Assembly: GCA_039720395.1 (NCBI GenBank)
Contig: CM077828.1
Coordinates: forward strand, 20,192,717 to 20,256,716
From: Liquidambar formosana
Taxonomy: Eukaryota; Streptophyta; Magnoliopsida; Saxifragales; Altingiaceae
Direction: 5' to 3'
Length of the DNA stretch: 64,000 bases
Below are positions 47,721 to 58,708 of the stretch, in pieces. Both the position numbers and the translations under genes were made by a program. Numbering within the stretch: position 1 is the first letter of the stretch; the number at the start of each line of letters is the position of its first letter. Below the pieces are notes generated by a model. That model was not told the origin of the DNA. It did not search any database and was given only the letters and a program-made list of their open reading frames with translations.

Positions 47721-48490
47721 GGGGGGGCCTTGGGGGGTGTTTCTAAGTTCTAACATCTTTGTTACATTTTGACTTTTGAGCCGTTGTCCCTACAAAAACG
47801 GCAAATCTTTTGCATTTGAACCGTGCGCATCTTGCTGCGTTTTGGTACACTATGACACTTTGTACACTATATTAGCGAATGAGTCTTCCATGTAATTGTG
47901 ACATAGTTTTGTAGTGTCACAAGTTAATAGAGGTTAAGTAAAGTGAGATTGTAAAACCAAAAAGGTACACTGATGATCCTACTTTACTTGGTTCTCATTG
48001 ATTTGTAACACCACCTGGCCATATCAGTTACATGGAAGTCTTTCTCCTGCGTTAGCACCATGGCATCAGATCAAAGTCATCAAACCACCAGAGATGAGAG
48101 AACTATAGTTCAAATTTTGAAATCAAAAGATGAAAGCCAAGCACAAGCTTCGTGAATGAGAGTCAGGGGAGGAGATGAGAGACAGAGAGAGACGTTGTGG
48201 GGAGCCTCTCAAATCTAATATGAGATATCGATGCAAAAGCCTCTCTTGATTCCCATGTAAAATAGTAAAATATATATATTTTTATAATTTTTATGTTTTT
48301 GGGCTGGGCTTGGAAGAATAGGGCCCCTTTTGCTTAAATAAGAGAACTGGTCCAAGTGTCCAACTAGAGAGTGGAGAAGCTTCTCTTTGGGTTGATTTTT
48401 GAGCTTTCATAACCAGTAAAGGAGTAGGTATTTGGGGGCCCTTTTTTTTAGCCCAAAATAGGGGGCCCCAGGCGGCTGTCTTGCTCGCCT
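46467..48490. other. intergenic with shared WAKL-flank repeats
   Basis: No gene recognised. 47220-47330 repeats a phrase found in intron 1 of WAKL-A and WAKL-B ('gggctagga', 'ggaaatgggctggttt', 'gtttggaatct', 'gtgggcct'). 47340-47455 matches the 5' flank of WAKL-D ('acattgtctacgcaggtt', 'tttttcaacctggaaa', 'atggaccgc(c/t)gatgaatat'). These fragments suggest that a further WAKL flank was once here. Confidence 0.5.
47687..47727. repeat. homopolymer tract T13 then G28
   Basis: Thirteen T followed by 28 G (47700-47727). It is the mirror image on the other strand of the C35/A15 tract 2.2 kb upstream. It is a strong G-quadruplex candidate on the plus strand and equally a place where assembly length may be wrong. 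Confidence 0.9.
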
Positions 48491-48499
48491 GGGCCCAGA

Positions 48500-50040
48500 A
48501 CTGGGCCTGAATCTCAATAACCGTCACCTTCCTGTGCTTGCCAAATCTAGGAAACTCTCCGATGCTCGAAACCTGTTCGATAAAATGCCCCGAAGGGATG
48601 TTTTCTCCTGGAATGCGTTGCTTTCCGCGTACTCGAAGTTGGGTTCAGTTGAGGGTTTGTGGGAAGTTTTAAATAAGATGCCTTCTCGCGATTTGGTTTC
48701 ATATAATACGGTGACTGCGGGTTTTTTTGGAAATGGTTGTTCGAGTAAGGCTTTGGAGTTTCTTGTTAGGATGCAGTAATTAAGAAGGATTCGAGACCAC
48801 GGAGTATATCCAACTGAGTGTGTTACAAACGCGTTCAAAGTTAATGGATTTGAAGTGTCAGAAGCAAATTCATGGGAGGATTGTTTCTGTTGATTTGGGA
48901 GGGAATGTTTTTGCTTGGAATGCTTTGACTTATATGTATGCCAAGTGTGGGGAGATTGATCAGGCTAGGTGGTTGTTTGATCAAATGGTTAATAAGAATA
49001 TGGTGTCATGGAATTCTATGATCCTGTTATTTGAACAATGGGCGGCCTGAGAAATGCATCCATTTGTTTCGTGAAATGCAGTTATTGGATTTGCAGCCTA
49101 ACCAGGTTACAGTTTCAAATGTGTTGAGGGCGGACTTTCAAAGTGGATATATAGATGAAGCACAGAAAACTTTTAGTGAGATTAAGGAAAAGGATAAGGT
49201 CTGTTGGACAACAATGATTGTGGGTTATGCACAGAATGGGAAAGAAGGGGAAGCTTTAATGTTATTTGGTGAGATTCTATTAGAAAATGTGAGACCCGAC
49301 AGATACGTCAAGTGTTTAATTCCTGTTCTTGATTAGCTTCTTTGTATCATGGCCAGGCTCATAATCATGGAAAAGCAATTCATATGGGAGCTGATAACGA
49401 TTTGCTCGTGTCTAGTGCCCTTGTTGATATGTGTCCGAAATGTGGAGAAACTACAGATGCTTGGGCAGTTTTCGAACTGATGCGAATTCAGAATGTGGTC
49501 TCTTGAAATTCCATGGTTGTGGGTTATGCACAAAATGGACAGGATTTAGAGGCCTTGGCTCTTTACAAAAAAAATGTTAAAAGAAAACTTGAGATCTAGA
49601 CCGGATAGAGTAACCACTTACCTCTGTGGGTGTTCTGTCGATCTGCTTGTATCCATGCTAGATTGGTTGAATATGGATGGACATGCATGTTTTAATTCAA
49701 TCAGCAAACAGCATGTGGTGGACGCTCAATCTGGATCATTATGCATGTATGATCATTGATCAATCTATTTGGTAGTTCAGGTTGCATGGATAAAGCATTA
49801 GATCCAATAAAAGGTATGCCCCACGAACCGAATTGCCTAATTAATTTGGCCTACCCTATGATGTATCTGTTTGTACAATCAATTGTGATATCAAAAATGG
49901 AGAGATGGAGGCAAAGGCATCTCTTCTAATCAGACCCACTGGACCCTACATCATGCTCTCCGACACGTATGCTGCTTGAGGGAGCTTGTGAATCGTTTGG
50001 TGATGTATCGGGTGTGCTTCACTTTTTTTTTGGATTTAAT
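48500..50040 (+). pseudogene. PPR protein pseudogene (PLS class)
   Basis: Pentatricopeptide repeats of the PLS type run in order on the plus strand: 'LFDKMPRRDVFSWNALLSAY' (48534-48779), 'WNALTYMYAKCGEIDQAR' (48820-49050), 'CWTTMIVGYAQNGKEGEA' (49031-49336), then 'SSALVDMCPKCGETTDAW' and 'WLNMDGHACFNSISKQH' to about 49760, with faint later pieces to about 50040. PPR proteins of this class edit organellar RNA. Here the frame changes at least three times. A Trp codon has become TGA at 49504-49506 ('NVVS*NS'), and further stops lie after 49757. The start and organelle-targeting region are not recognisable. It is a non-functional copy in a WAKL cluster and the only host gene remnant on the plus strand. 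Confidence 0.85.
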
Positions 50041-50222
50041 AATATTTTTGTTGCCTACCAAACAAAAAAAAAACAAAAAAAAAAGAGAGAGAGATGTAGC
50101 AGGCTAGCTAGTAGCCATAAGATCTCTTATGAGGAACTTTATAGTTAAAAAGTTTGCTGCCTACAGCTGGATTGAGATCGATAACATGTATAGTTTTAAT
50201 TCATTAATTCATTATATTCTAA

Positions 50223-50582
50223 GCCCCACTTAATTTACACTTTTTAAGGTTTTATGAAAAATATAAAAGGTTTTTACAAAAACTAGTCATTCGGGCTATT
50301 AGAAAACATCATTCCGGACGACTTTGTAGAAGAAACTTTTTCCAAAACCTATCATTTAAGTATACTTTTTGACCATTTTTAATGGAAAATGAAATATATA
50401 ATGTAAATAGCCAAAAAATCTACTTAAATAACAGATTTTCGAAAATTCAGAATAATGTTTTCTAGTGGACATCATAGCTAGTTTTCATAGAAACCTTTCA
50501 TATTTTTCATAAAACCTTAAAAAGTATAAATTGGGGGAGGGGGGCTTAGAGTACTTTTTGTGGGGCAATAGCCTCCCTCATT
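50223..50582. mobile_element. Mutator-type palindromic MITE, copy 2
   Basis: Same family as 40289-40700: shared 'aaggttttatgaaaaatat', 'catcattccgga', 'actttgtagaa' and their inverted partners, ending 'gtggggcaatagcctccctc'. The outer left terminus is missing, so no TSD pair can be read. Confidence 0.7.
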
Positions 50583-50941
50583 TTTATATCATTTCTTATA
50601 AATTTTTTATATATTTTAGTCTGTTTTGACATTTTTTCTTGTGCGTCACATGGGTTCACTACTAATTTATATTATATTACAATTACAATTACAATTCATA
50701 ATTAATTAACATAAATGTTTCATGGATAAGGTCACAAACTCAGAGGATAGCATAAAACTCTTACACAAATATTACACAAAATAAAATATGAAACAAAAAT
50801 CATAATCTTGATTGTCATATATACTATATCATATAATAGTGAATGGACATCTATTGAAAACACTCAGGTGTAGTCCAAACATACCTTGATGAAGCTTAAA
50901 GACTATCCAGAGGCCTCTTCATTTTGACAATGCATTAATTC

Positions 50942-53900
50942 TTACGCCAATTTTGTAGTCAATGACATATAAGACATTCTGGTCCCTTCTAACTCCATTG
51001 CTACTTCTTTCATTGTAGGTCTTTTCTTTCCATTCCAGTTTAAGCATCGTTTGGCAAGGTTGGCAACGTCTAGGATCTCCTCCTTTCCACCTTCCTTAAC
51101 AACTAAAGCATCAAGAATATCAAATAGACGGGTCTCCTCTAATGCCTCAGTAAAATGTTCTACTAAGCCTTTTGCTTCTAGTGATTCTGTTAAAGTAATT
51201 GGCTTCTTTCCTGTTAGAAGCTCAACAAGAACAACACCAAAGCTATACACATCACTCTTTTCAGTGAATTGGCTTGATTGGAAATACTCAGGATCCAAGT
51301 AACCAAAGGTGCCTTTCACAAGGGTAGTTAGGTGAGTCTGGTCAATAGAAACGGATCTTGATGTCCCAAAATCTGACACTTTTGCTCTATACTTTTCATC
51401 TAAAAGTATATTTGTAGACTTAACGTCTCTATGATAAATGGGTATGGAAGATGCCGAATGTAAGTAGGCAAGTGCTCCAGCAACCTCTGTAGCAATCTGT
51501 AAGCGCATTTCCCATGAAAGTGGACACTCCTTGTTTTGGTCATGGATAAAATGGAAAAGGGTTCCATTAGAGATGAATTCGTAAACTAATAGAGGAACTT
51601 CTGTCTCCAAACAGCACCCTAATAGCTTAACTACATTTCTATGGTTGATTTGTGAAAGAATGACAACCTCATTAATGAATTGTTGTAACTGCCTTTCATC
51701 GACTAGCTTTGACTTTTTAATTGCGACTATTTTTCCATCTGGTAGCATTCCTTTGTAAACTGTTCCGTGGCCTCCTTGACCAAGAATTCGATTCTCGTTA
51801 AAATTATTGGTTGCTTTCCCCAACTCCTTGGAAGTGAAAATTTTTGTTTTCTCAACGACACCTTCACTAGACAACATTTGTTGTTCGAGCAACAGACCAC
51901 CATTTCTTTTAAAGAATCTTTTTTTGAGTTTGATATTCCTTATTTTCCTTACAAATTTATACAATGAAAAACCACCTAGGAATAGAGACAACATTCCTCC
52001 GCCTATCATGGTACCTACACAATTCAAAAATATATATATATGAAGAAAATTATAAGGTTGCATATAAAATGAGTGAAGAAAGAAAGTTTAGACCATGAGA
52101 CAAATTGTGAAAATGAATACTATCTTTCTTATTACTCTATTACTTTCATATACTCAACTTTTCATACCGGGTTATACGAACATTGCAAATCGCTTCTTAA
52201 AAAGTTATTGGTACTGATTAAAATTGAAATTGAAAAAATAATGAGTTAATTTTTTATATCTGGATTTGTACTAAAATATAACTACACAAATTTATTTTTA
52301 GTTTCTCTAGAAATTAGTGAAGACCATCTAGACTGATTTTCTTAACAAATGATTTCAAAGAAATTCTTGGAATAGCTACCAGCTAAAACCTAGCTTTGAA
52401 CATGTAGGCTCTATTTGGTTTATGGATTTTATCAAGGAAAAAATATATATATATATATTAGGAATTGCATTTTTTTTTTTTTAATATTTGGTTGCAATGG
52501 AAAATTGGAAGAAGAAGAAGAAGAATTGGAATAATTTTGGCTTGATATGATTTATCTTTTCCTTTCATTTTCTTTCCTCCTCATTCTTTTTCCCTTTTTT
52601 TTTTTTTTTGTCCTTGGTAGAATCCATGAACCAAATAGAGGGGTAAGAAAAATATGAGGGGAAAAAGGTTTGAAGTTAGCCAATCAAACTGAGTTGGGAG
52701 ATACTTGATGAAATCTATCAGATGATGAGAATTCCACATGAATTCTTTAACTTCTATTCCTAGTTGAATTAGAAATCAATTAGGAGTATATTCTATTTTA
52801 TGTCATTCGAAACAACGGATTTGATACAGATTAGAATTGCAAATAAATTATTTTCTAGTTTTCGTGATTCGAAATGGACTGTAAAAATATCACGCCCTCC
52901 GGAACAGAAAATTTTAACATCAGCTCCTTCTTTCTTGTTCCTTTTATATGGCACATAAAGCAAGTCACTATTGGTACTGCTGGTCAAAGATCAGTTGACT
53001 TGGCCATATGTAGTTGATTGGAGACTCGGCCATGGTAGATAGAAAAGCTTAGCCAACTAGGTTTTCATATGAGAAATTGATTATATGATATGGTATGTCA
53101 TTATTTTTGCAATGTGATAAATGAAGACGTTTTTTTTTTTTTTTTTTCAAAAAAAAAAAAAAAAAAAGAAAGAAAGAAAGAATATAAGACCCATGTGTCC
53201 TTCATTACCAAAACTTCTTTGGGGACTTTGGTTACAAGTCCATATTATTGTACTTATATAGTCATAAGTTTATGAAAAAAACTTATAAAGCCTTTTGTCC
53301 ACAAATATAGTCATAGACACAAGTACCCTTCAATAAGTGTTAAAAGGGACTTTATCTTTACCGTTTGTTTAGATCCAGTCATTTTTTTATCAAGCCTATT
53401 GATCGAACCAAGCATACCTATATATATATATTCTTTTTTTTTTCTTCTCATTCTCTTCATCTTGACTGTAAAATGATAGCCACGCATGACATGTAACTAT
53501 TTTAAAAGCACTATATTATCTTAAATTCAAAAAATTTCAAATCATTAATACCAAATTTAATTGTTTTATTTATAATGTAACTATTACAATTTCTCCCAAA
53601 ACAATTAATTTTAATTTAAACTCTATAAAAAACAATTTAGTTTAAAATTTTTAAAAATAGTTATGTGTAACTATTTTAAAACAGCACATTAGTCATTGTA
53701 ATTGTATATTTTCTTTTTCTAATTTTATAATCATCATGGGTCTTGTTTCAAAGCTTTCGACGAGTAAATTACAAAAATATAAATTTTATTAAAAACCGAC
53801 ATATAAATTAAGAGTTATGTCATTTTAATATTTAAAAACAAAAAATAACAACTTAAGGGTAACATAGACTTTATGCAATTAACACCCTTATCTATAAAAC

Positions 53901-54884
53901 ACTCACTTTTTACTTAAAATTGGACTTATGCCTCTACAAGATTCTCACATGGACTTTTTGCCTTTACAAGTTCACTAAAATTGCATTTTAGGTTAATTTT
54001 CCCAACTTTTAATAACAATAGTGTGATGGTAGTGGACTTTATCATTAAATGCGTCAAACAAGTTGGACATCTATTTTGGTACATTGCAAACACCAATAAC
54101 CTGGGTTTTCTATCTCCGAGATGGAAAATGTTATTTCACCTACATTAAATCACCCACCTTTCATCTCATTAACCCACATAGAAGTAGATGAGTGAAAGGT
54201 GTCATGTGAGGCCTAATATGAGAAAACAAAAAACAAAAACAAAAATTATCACATAGATATGTATATGTATATAATGGGAGGTGAAAGGAGGGTGGAATAG
54301 TACTACTCTTTTGAGATGAATGGATCATCTAAGGGGCTGTTTGGCAAACCTGAAAATTTGGCTAACTGAAGATAAATCTGATCAGTTTTAATTTCACACT
54401 ATTTGATAAGTTTCGTTTTCCTTACTAATCAATTCAACTTTATGCTAATCAAATTAATTGTGAATTGATTTATTTAAAATCTAAATAACATATAGGGACT
54501 AGGTCTAATCTAATCTAGGTTTTAAAATTCTCAAACAAATCCTAAATCTCATGTTCAAAAAAACAATTAGTTTTGCTGAGAAGGATTTAGAGATGGCAAT
54601 TTCGACCCGATCCATAGGATTCCGACTTAAACCGTATCTATATGGGCGGGCATGGATCTCATATACATTTGACCTGAAGACCCAACCCGAAATTCTCAAA
54701 CAAGTCCTAAATCTCATGTTCAAAACAACAATTAGTTTTGGTGAGAAGGATTTAGAGATGGCAATTTCGACCCAATCCATAGGGTTCCGACTTAACTCGT
54801 TTCTATATGGACGGGCATGGATCTCATATACATTTGACTTGAAGACCCAACCCGATCCGATCCGAATATGTTTTTATAATTTTA

Positions 54885-54982
<98 letters not shown>

Positions 54983-57891
54983 CATCTTGGTATAGGCTTA
55001 TGGAGTGCATTAAAAGGCTCATTATCTATTTTTACTGTTTCTTAATTCTTATATTTATGTCTAATATTTGTGTAATCATATTAGGAATGATCTTATTCAA
55101 ATAAGATCATATTGGGTGCTAAAAACATTCATAGGCTTAGTATATGAACAACATGTAACATGTGGTAAGTAGCAAAAAAATGAATTTTGGAAAAAAAAAA
55201 ATTACTAGGACAAGGCGGGTAGGGCATGAGTGGGTCAGGCATGGATTTTCCAATTTGAAATCAGGTCGGGTATGGGGTAGTTCTGACCCGCCCCCGCCCC
55301 CGCCCCGATCCGACCCGACCCGACCGATTGCCATTCCTAAAAGGATTCAAAACCACGAGATTAGGGATGTAAACGGGACGGGTTTCTTTGGGGTCCTGCC
55401 CCGTCCCGCTTCTAGTGGGAAGGATTTGGAATACTATTTAATGGGGTAGGGGCGGATTTGGGATTTTTTTAAGAACCCATTAAGGTTTGGGGCGGGGTTG
55501 GGATTTTCATTAAAAACCCATCCCAAACCTGCCCCGATTATCTACTCACTTTTACTATTATAACTCTATTAATACATAATAATACACTTATGCCATTTAA
55601 TATATAAAGGCCTCTAATTTATTAAGTTGCTTTTTGCCTTTGTTAGGGTCCTATTTTTTTTTCTTATCCCTTTGTTCTATTTTATTTTGTTGCGAGTTAT
55701 GACACTTTTATTGAAAAAAATTCTTATTATTACGTGACTCTTTTTAGTTGTTATGTTGTGTTTTATTAATCTTTCATATAGGAAAATTGAAAGTAATTTG
55801 ATGAATTTAATGAATGAATTTTAAAAATTTCTTATTATAAATATGTTAAAATAAAATAATTATTTTTTCTTAAAAACAAATTTATGCTATAGAACGTAAT
55901 CGATTTTTTGTTTTGTCCCTTCCCATCCTATCTTGTCACACAAAGTATAAACGGGACGAGACGGGACGGGAATGGGATTTTCAAATTTAAATGGTATGGG
56001 AATGGGAATTGGATACTAAATTTAAAGTGGGTTTGGGACGGAATTGGGATAGCATAAATCCTAATGGGTTGGGGTTGGGAGAAGGCTCCCCGTACCAAAC
56101 CCGCTCTGTTGACATCCCTACACGAGATCAATAATTATCAAGGCTCATGCATGCACCTTTTGAGTCAACGCGATCTATTTCTGAAAAAAATAAAATAAAA
56201 AATAAAATCGCACTACTAGGTTTTTGGGTGGGGCTCAAAGGGAAATTTTGTTTTCCCAGATTTCCCTGATAATTCGCATACAAATGATTAAATGAACGAA
56301 TGATACAGATCGAGGGTGGTGTTACCTTGAATGACCAACGGCAATATTCTTCTGTGGTCGCAATAAAAATGATCTTCTTGTGCTGGGTCTCTCGCACAGC
56401 TACCCTCACAGTGGGCACACTCTTCAACAACTAACACATAAAATTGGTAAAAGTTAAAAGTTTGAGAACACAACACCCATGGGAATACTCTCTCCTTCCC
56501 ACAAAAAATACATCATTTTTTACAATCATCTTTGATAAAACATGTAAATTGAGAAAAACCACCAATATATCATTAATAAAGTTTTTCTTTTTAAAACTAC
56601 CCTTCCTACTTGAGATTTAGTTCTATGTTAGAAAGTAATTCTTGAACAACATAAGGTACTACATGAAAGTAAAAAATAATAATAAAAAAAATAACCCAAG
56701 GTGGTTGGGCCAAGTGATAAGCAGCTTGTGACTCCCAAAAGCAAACTAAGTTTGAATCCTCTTAGAAACATCACACTGGGGAGGGCTTCTCTTTATACGA
56801 CCCGTCTGGGAATTGTGTAAACAATTTAACACAATTTTATGTACAAAAAAAAAGAAATTAAAAAATAAAAATAAAAACGATGATTTGAATTTTCAAATTA
56901 GATAAACATTTTGAAACAATAAAAATAGTAAAAATGGCCTATGTTTATGGGACATAAGGAGTTTAAGGGTTCACTTCATATGCGAATTGAATTCAAGCTC
57001 TATTCTATCACAACACACACACACAAAAATATACAAATGAAAGAACAAAATCATACCTTTACATCCATGGGGAATATAAGGGTTCCCTTCATATTTGAAT
57101 TCACACTGGCAATAAGTTAAACCCCGAGTGGTGTCTTGAGAACAGTAATAACCTGGAAAGTCGCCTAACGATATGTTGGGTACCACCCATTCCATCACCA
57201 TTGGGGCATATTTCATAAAAAAAGTTGCTACAGATGACGAAACTTCTGCAGGAAGCCAGCCTCTGTCTACCAAGAAGGCATACGTACAACCTGATACTTG
57301 ATCATTTTCTTTTTTTTGGTTCAAAGGTATTTGATTATTACCCGTGGTATTAACTCCGTAGATATCAAGACCAAACGGAATTGGGGTTTGGCAACAGTTG
57401 ATACCATAGCAACCTTTTGTTGTAGTAGTAGAAGTAGTAGCAGCAATATTATTTTCGCAAATGGACGTGCAACCCGCCAAGACTTGTCCACTGTGGATGA
57501 GGAGGGCATTACCACAACCCTTCACTGTGAATTTGTTCTGATCGGAGAACTGAAAAGGGGTTCCTCTATAATCGGTGCTCGTCCACGAAGGACCTACTTC
57601 ACAGTTGGAAGTTATGGGACCAAAAACAGTTAATTTTTGGGGTTCCAATGATATGTTGAACACCTCGAGATTGACTTTATGTAAGAATGGTCTCGAGGGT
57701 TTGAAGGATGGGTTGCAAGTTATTTCGTACCATTCATCATGGTAACAATTCTCCCCGATACCAAATGGGTATGGAATACTAACATCGCCGCATGCAGCTT
57801 GGCAACCAGGCTTTGCCAGAGATGGAGCAGCTGCTGATGGTTTTATTAGCCATAGCAAAGTGATGAGCTGAGGCACCAGCTCTACAATCAT
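50942..57891 (-). CDS. WAKL-D, wall-associated-kinase-like receptor kinase (intact)
   Basis: Exons 57057-57891, 56326-56430 and 50942-52014, with GT/AG borders and phase 1 joins, sum to 2013 nt (670 aa plus stop). The signal peptide is '[21 protein letters not shown]'. The GUB_WAK ectodomain starts '[15 protein letters not shown]' and ends '[13 protein letters not shown]'. Exon 2 (35 codons) is the short four-Cys module ('CAHCEGSC' then 'FYC'). A transmembrane helix lies near 317-334. The kinase spans about 386-655, with 'GQGGHG', 'VAIKKS', 'YHRDVKS', 'SDFGTS' and 'YLDPEYF'. The protein stops soon after the kinase, without the Ser/Thr-rich tail that WAKL-B carries. Intron 2 is 4.3 kb because of two hAT elements and a MITE, and intron 1 holds a SINE. 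It is clearly more diverged from A and B than those are from each other. Role in wall sensing is inferred from the family. Confidence 0.88.
52407..52643. mobile_element. PIF/Harbinger-like MITE, copy 2
   Basis: Inverted ends GGCTCTATTTGGTTTATGG and, from the right, CCCCTCTATTTGGTTCATGG, matching 43463-43679. Flanks GTA and TAA suggest a mutated 3-bp TSD. It lies in intron 2 of WAKL-D. Confidence 0.7.
54526..54855. repeat. tandem duplication, 165-bp unit x2
   Basis: 'aattctcaaacaa(a/g)tcctaaat' recurs at 54526 and 54691. Each unit runs through 'gagaaggatttagagatgg' to 'gacccaacccga'. The unit spans the left TSD and left terminus of the hAT element, so it arose after that insertion. Confidence 0.85.
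54588..55339. mobile_element. non-autonomous hAT-like element 1 in intron 2 of WAKL-D
   Basis: Left end TAGAGATGGCAAT, right end read inward TAGGAATGGCAAT. The 8-bp TSD is GAAGGATT (54580-54587) and AAAGGATT (55340-55347), one mismatch. The inside shows the 'gacccg' repeats common in such plant elements and a long (TA)n tract. Because of the 165-bp duplication, the left end could equally be the second copy at 54753. No transposase. Confidence 0.75.
54889..54980. repeat. (TA)n microsatellite, about 46 repeats
   Basis: An uninterrupted TA run of about 92 bp inside hAT-like element 1. Confidence 0.95.
55362..56120. mobile_element. non-autonomous hAT-like element 2 in intron 2 of WAKL-D
   Basis: Left end TAGGGATGTAAACGGGACGGG shortened to its core TAGGGATGT, right end read inward TAGGGATGTCAACAGAGCGGG. 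The 8-bp TSD CACGAGAT is perfect (55354-55361 and 56121-56128). 'cgggacgg' motifs lie at both ends. It lies only 22 bp from element 1 and belongs to a different TIR family. No transposase. Confidence 0.85.
56697..56870 (+). mobile_element. tRNA-derived SINE in intron 1 of WAKL-D
   Basis: Box A-like GGGCCAAGTGATAAGC and box B-like AAGTTTGAATCCTC at normal spacing, then 'tatacgacccgtctgggaat' and an A-rich tail from about 56845. The layout is that of plant Au-like SINEs. The family name is not certain and the TSD is unclear in the A-rich flank. Confidence 0.7.
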
Positions 57892-57899
57892 TGATTTCC

Positions 57900-58705
57900 T
57901 TTTGAGTTATTTGGAATTTGGATGACAACAAAGAAATAGCTAGCCAAGAAAAGCATGCACAATGCTGGCTCGGATTTGACTTTATCATTTTACATTGTCT
58001 ACGCAGGTTGCGTTGTGTTTTTCAACCTGGAAAGTAGCGGAAACGCACTGAATCCACCGCCAAAAGGCTGGCGCAATCTAATAAGTCAAGATGAAAATAA
58101 TTAATTAAATAAAAACCTGTGGGAGTCCACGTCTTCCCAGTGGTGGTTTTCATCTCTTTTTGTCCAATCTGGTTGGTGATAGTTCTCATTGCTGCCTTCG
58201 AGTCTTTTCTTCTGTATTTTCTTTGCGGTTCTGCCTGTATTTTGGGCCTGGGTATTATCTTGGTGATTGTCGTTTATAAGGGTTTTTTTTATTGCTCAGT
58301 AGGTGTTTGTGATTTAGCCTTGAAGGTGGGTCCCTTAGTTATTTTATTTTATTGATGAGCTGATGCACCAACTCCAACTCCACAATCATTCAAATTCTTC
58401 TTCTCCTTACTAAATAAGAAAAAGTACAATTCCTTTTATATATATGTACTCCGTATTTCTTTTTTGATGAAATCTGGAAACCAAATAAAGCCTTAAGAAC
58501 ATGAGATTATGAATACAACCACCCCCATTGTAATGGACCGCTGATGAATATATGTAATAGTTTTTCTAATTTGTTACACCTACCTCTATGCACTTCTAAG
58601 ATAAAATATTTTTATGATTTTTGCTGAACTTGGTTGATCATCGAATTTATTTGAATATAACTATTAGATGCCAATGTACCATCTTTTTCTTAAAATGAGA
58701 TTGAA
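57900..58705. other. 5' flank of WAKL-D with a WAKL exon 1 relic
   Basis: The promoter side of WAKL-D. No clear TATA box was seen. 58110-58352 is a TG-rich insertion ending in TTATTTTATTTTA, possibly a retroelement tail. It is followed at 58352-58392 by a minus-strand relic of a WAKL start ('MIVELELVHQLI'). From about 58530 a phrase shared with 47400-47455 occurs ('atggaccgctgatgaatat'). This suggests another WAKL copy once began here. Confidence 0.5.
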
Positions 58706-58708
58706 TTT

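Noticed and set aside
54889..54980. TA tract as a possible AT-rich origin or matrix attachment site
   Set aside because: A simple microsatellite inside a transposon; nothing else in the sequence supports such a role.
54551..55045. Plus-strand frame of 164 codons with a long Tyr-Ile run
   Set aside because: It translates a duplicated hAT terminus and a TA microsatellite, which gives alternating Tyr and Ile codons.
57298..57633. Plus-strand frame of 111 codons in WAKL-D exon 1
   Set aside because: Antisense to an intact, well-conserved ectodomain exon; no domain of its own.
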